Origin: JBOGXF01 sp050694275
GTDB taxonomy: Bacteria; Actinomycetota; CADDZG01; WHSQ01
Assembly: GCA_050694275.1 (NCBI GenBank)
Contig: JBOGXF010000118.1
Location: 1-14,338, forward strand
Reading direction: 5' to 3'
Length of the DNA stretch: 14,338 bases
The position numbers and the translations under genes were made by a program. Shown in pieces: positions 13,935-14,338 of the stretch (positions within the stretch are counted from its first letter, which is position 1; every line of letters begins with the position of its first letter). The notes beneath the pieces are model-generated. The model was not told the origin of the DNA and did no database searches. It saw nothing but the letters and a program-made list of their open reading frames with translations.

Positions 13935-14162
13935 TCAGTGGTGGTGGTCGCCGTCGTGGTGGTGGTCGTGATCGTGTGAGCCCGTACCGGGCTCCCGGGG
14001 CTGCAGTCAGCAGCCCGGCTGGCCGTGGTTGCCGCAACACATCTTCCGCCGGATGACCCGCCTGTACGTGTTGCGCGCGAACATGCCCAGCTTGTCCGGG
14101 ACCGGCGCGTCGTAATTGAGGAAATTGTCTACGTAGTCTTTCGCGTTCGCCCGCCGTCCCAT
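13935..14162 (-). CDS. Cys-rich small protein with in-frame TGA and His/Asp-rich tail
   Basis: On the minus strand an ATG at 14162-14160 opens a 51-codon frame with a basic middle (RNTYRRVIRRK) and a Cys-rich end (CCGNHGQPGC), closed by TGA at 14009-14007. The same frame continues for 23 codons and encodes HDHDHHHDGDHHH just before a second TGA at 13937-13935. The tail is a strong candidate for metal binding (Ni, Zn, Co or Cu). The conservative reading is a 51-residue protein (14007-14162). The alternative is a 75-residue product in which TGA is read as selenocysteine or suppressed, or has replaced a Cys codon. The gene is convergent with the importer operon and lacks a Shine-Dalgarno; a -10-like TAGGCT 9 bases upstream suggests a leaderless transcript. 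I do not recognise a named family. Confidence 0.6.
13978..13994. other. Hairpin 12 nt downstream of the in-frame TGA (SECIS-like or terminator)
   Basis: On the minus strand GAGCCC (13994-13989) pairs with GGGCTC (13983-13978) around the 5-nt loop GGTAC. The loop starts 18 bases after the TGA and its first two bases are G. This agrees with the general bacterial SECIS pattern as I know it: a short stem and small apical loop within roughly 16-37 nt of the UGA, with a G at the start of the loop. On the plus strand the same dyad lies 51 bases after the ATPase stop and could be a terminator. Both readings fit the sequence. Confidence 0.5.
13998..14016. terminator. Hairpin holding the small gene's TGA in its loop
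   Basis: On the plus strand GGGCTGC (13998-14004) pairs with GCAGCCC (14010-14016) around AGTCA; on the minus strand the TGA codon is in that loop. The stem extends with a bulge to CCGG/CCGG neighbours. Together with the adjacent hairpin it sits between two convergent genes, the usual place for a bidirectional terminator. No T tract is present on either strand. Confidence 0.45.
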
Positions 14163-14171
14163 GACGTACGA

Positions 14172-14200
14172 AGCCTAACCCTCGGCCGTTTCCATGACGA
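14172..14200 (-). promoter_or_regulatory. Probable promoter of the small minus-strand gene
   Basis: Reading the minus strand, TAGGCT (14177-14172) forms a -10 hexamer 9 bases before the ATG. TCGTCA (14200-14195), a 4-of-6 match to TTGACA, lies exactly 17 bp upstream. Transcription would begin within about 3 bases of the start codon, consistent with the missing Shine-Dalgarno. The arrangement closely parallels that before the acyl-CoA synthetase gene. Confidence 0.45.
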
Positions 14201-14338
14201 GCTATGCGATTCCCTCAAGAGCCAGCCCGTTTGGACGATGCCTAATGGGGAAGGAAACCGAGCTACGAGCCCGAAAGACTACTTGTGGAGTCACGCGAAC
14301 CGATAATGAGATCAGGATGGTGGAGTAGATTGCGCTCC
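14201..14338. other. Right-edge stretch with no recognised gene
   Basis: This end of the window appears less GC-rich than the rest. Short frames run to the edge on the minus strand and a plus-strand frame covers 14025-14306. None shows a family motif, a ribosome site or the codon bias of the neighbouring genes. I also recognise no structured RNA here. It may be an upstream region of a gene beyond the window. Confidence 0.4.

Noticed and set aside
13788..13979. Plus-strand frame encoding a Val-rich stretch at 13938-13976
   Set aside because: The GTG repeats are the complement of the His codons in the minus-strand frame, and the rest overlaps the ATPase gene out of frame.
14025..14306. 93-codon plus-strand frame at the right edge
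   Set aside because: It runs antisense to the small Cys-rich gene and has neither a ribosome site nor a recognisable motif.

Overview
The window looks like a chromosomal segment from a high-GC member of the Actinomycetota. The evidence is G/C-rich third codon positions, GTG and TTG starts, very few TTA codons, and an intact trio of gene families (MSMEG_4193-type histidine phosphatase, DUF3090, SCO1664-type kinase-like protein) that I know only from Actinobacteria. I cannot fix the class; a deep-branching environmental lineage is plausible but is inference.

Layout, left to right. (1) 1-1947: the tail of an unidentified gene, then two exported blue-copper (cupredoxin) proteins, one with two type-1 copper sites and one with a cupredoxin plus a fibronectin-III-like domain. 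A 28-bp perfect palindrome separates the two. (2) 1963-5852: a hairpin and a likely near-leaderless promoter precede a tight four-gene operon: Acs-like acyl-CoA synthetase, histidine phosphatase, DUF3090 protein and SCO1664-like protein, joined by 4-bp overlaps and a 6-bp gap. (3) 5882-6087: tRNA-Leu(UAA), the tRNA for the rare TTA codon, followed by an elaborate tandem hairpin repeat. (4) 6131-8028: a BlaI-type repressor overlapping a BlaR1-like M56 membrane metalloprotease that has no beta-lactam sensor domain. (5) 8121-13926: a complete peptide ABC importer (lipoprotein, two permeases, two ATPases). A strong hairpin follows the lipoprotein gene, and the last ATPase starts at TTG. (6) 13935-14162, minus strand: a Cys-rich small protein convergent with the importer. 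Its TGA stop is followed in the same frame by a His/Asp-rich tail ending at a second TGA, and a hairpin lies just after the first TGA.

The most interesting items are the small Cys/His-rich reading frame with its in-frame TGA (candidate selenocysteine, readthrough or decayed codon), the covarying tandem hairpins behind tRNA-Leu with a related copy upstream of the acyl-CoA synthetase, and a recurring -10-like hexamer TAGNCT. That hexamer precedes four transcription units, two of them apparently leaderless.
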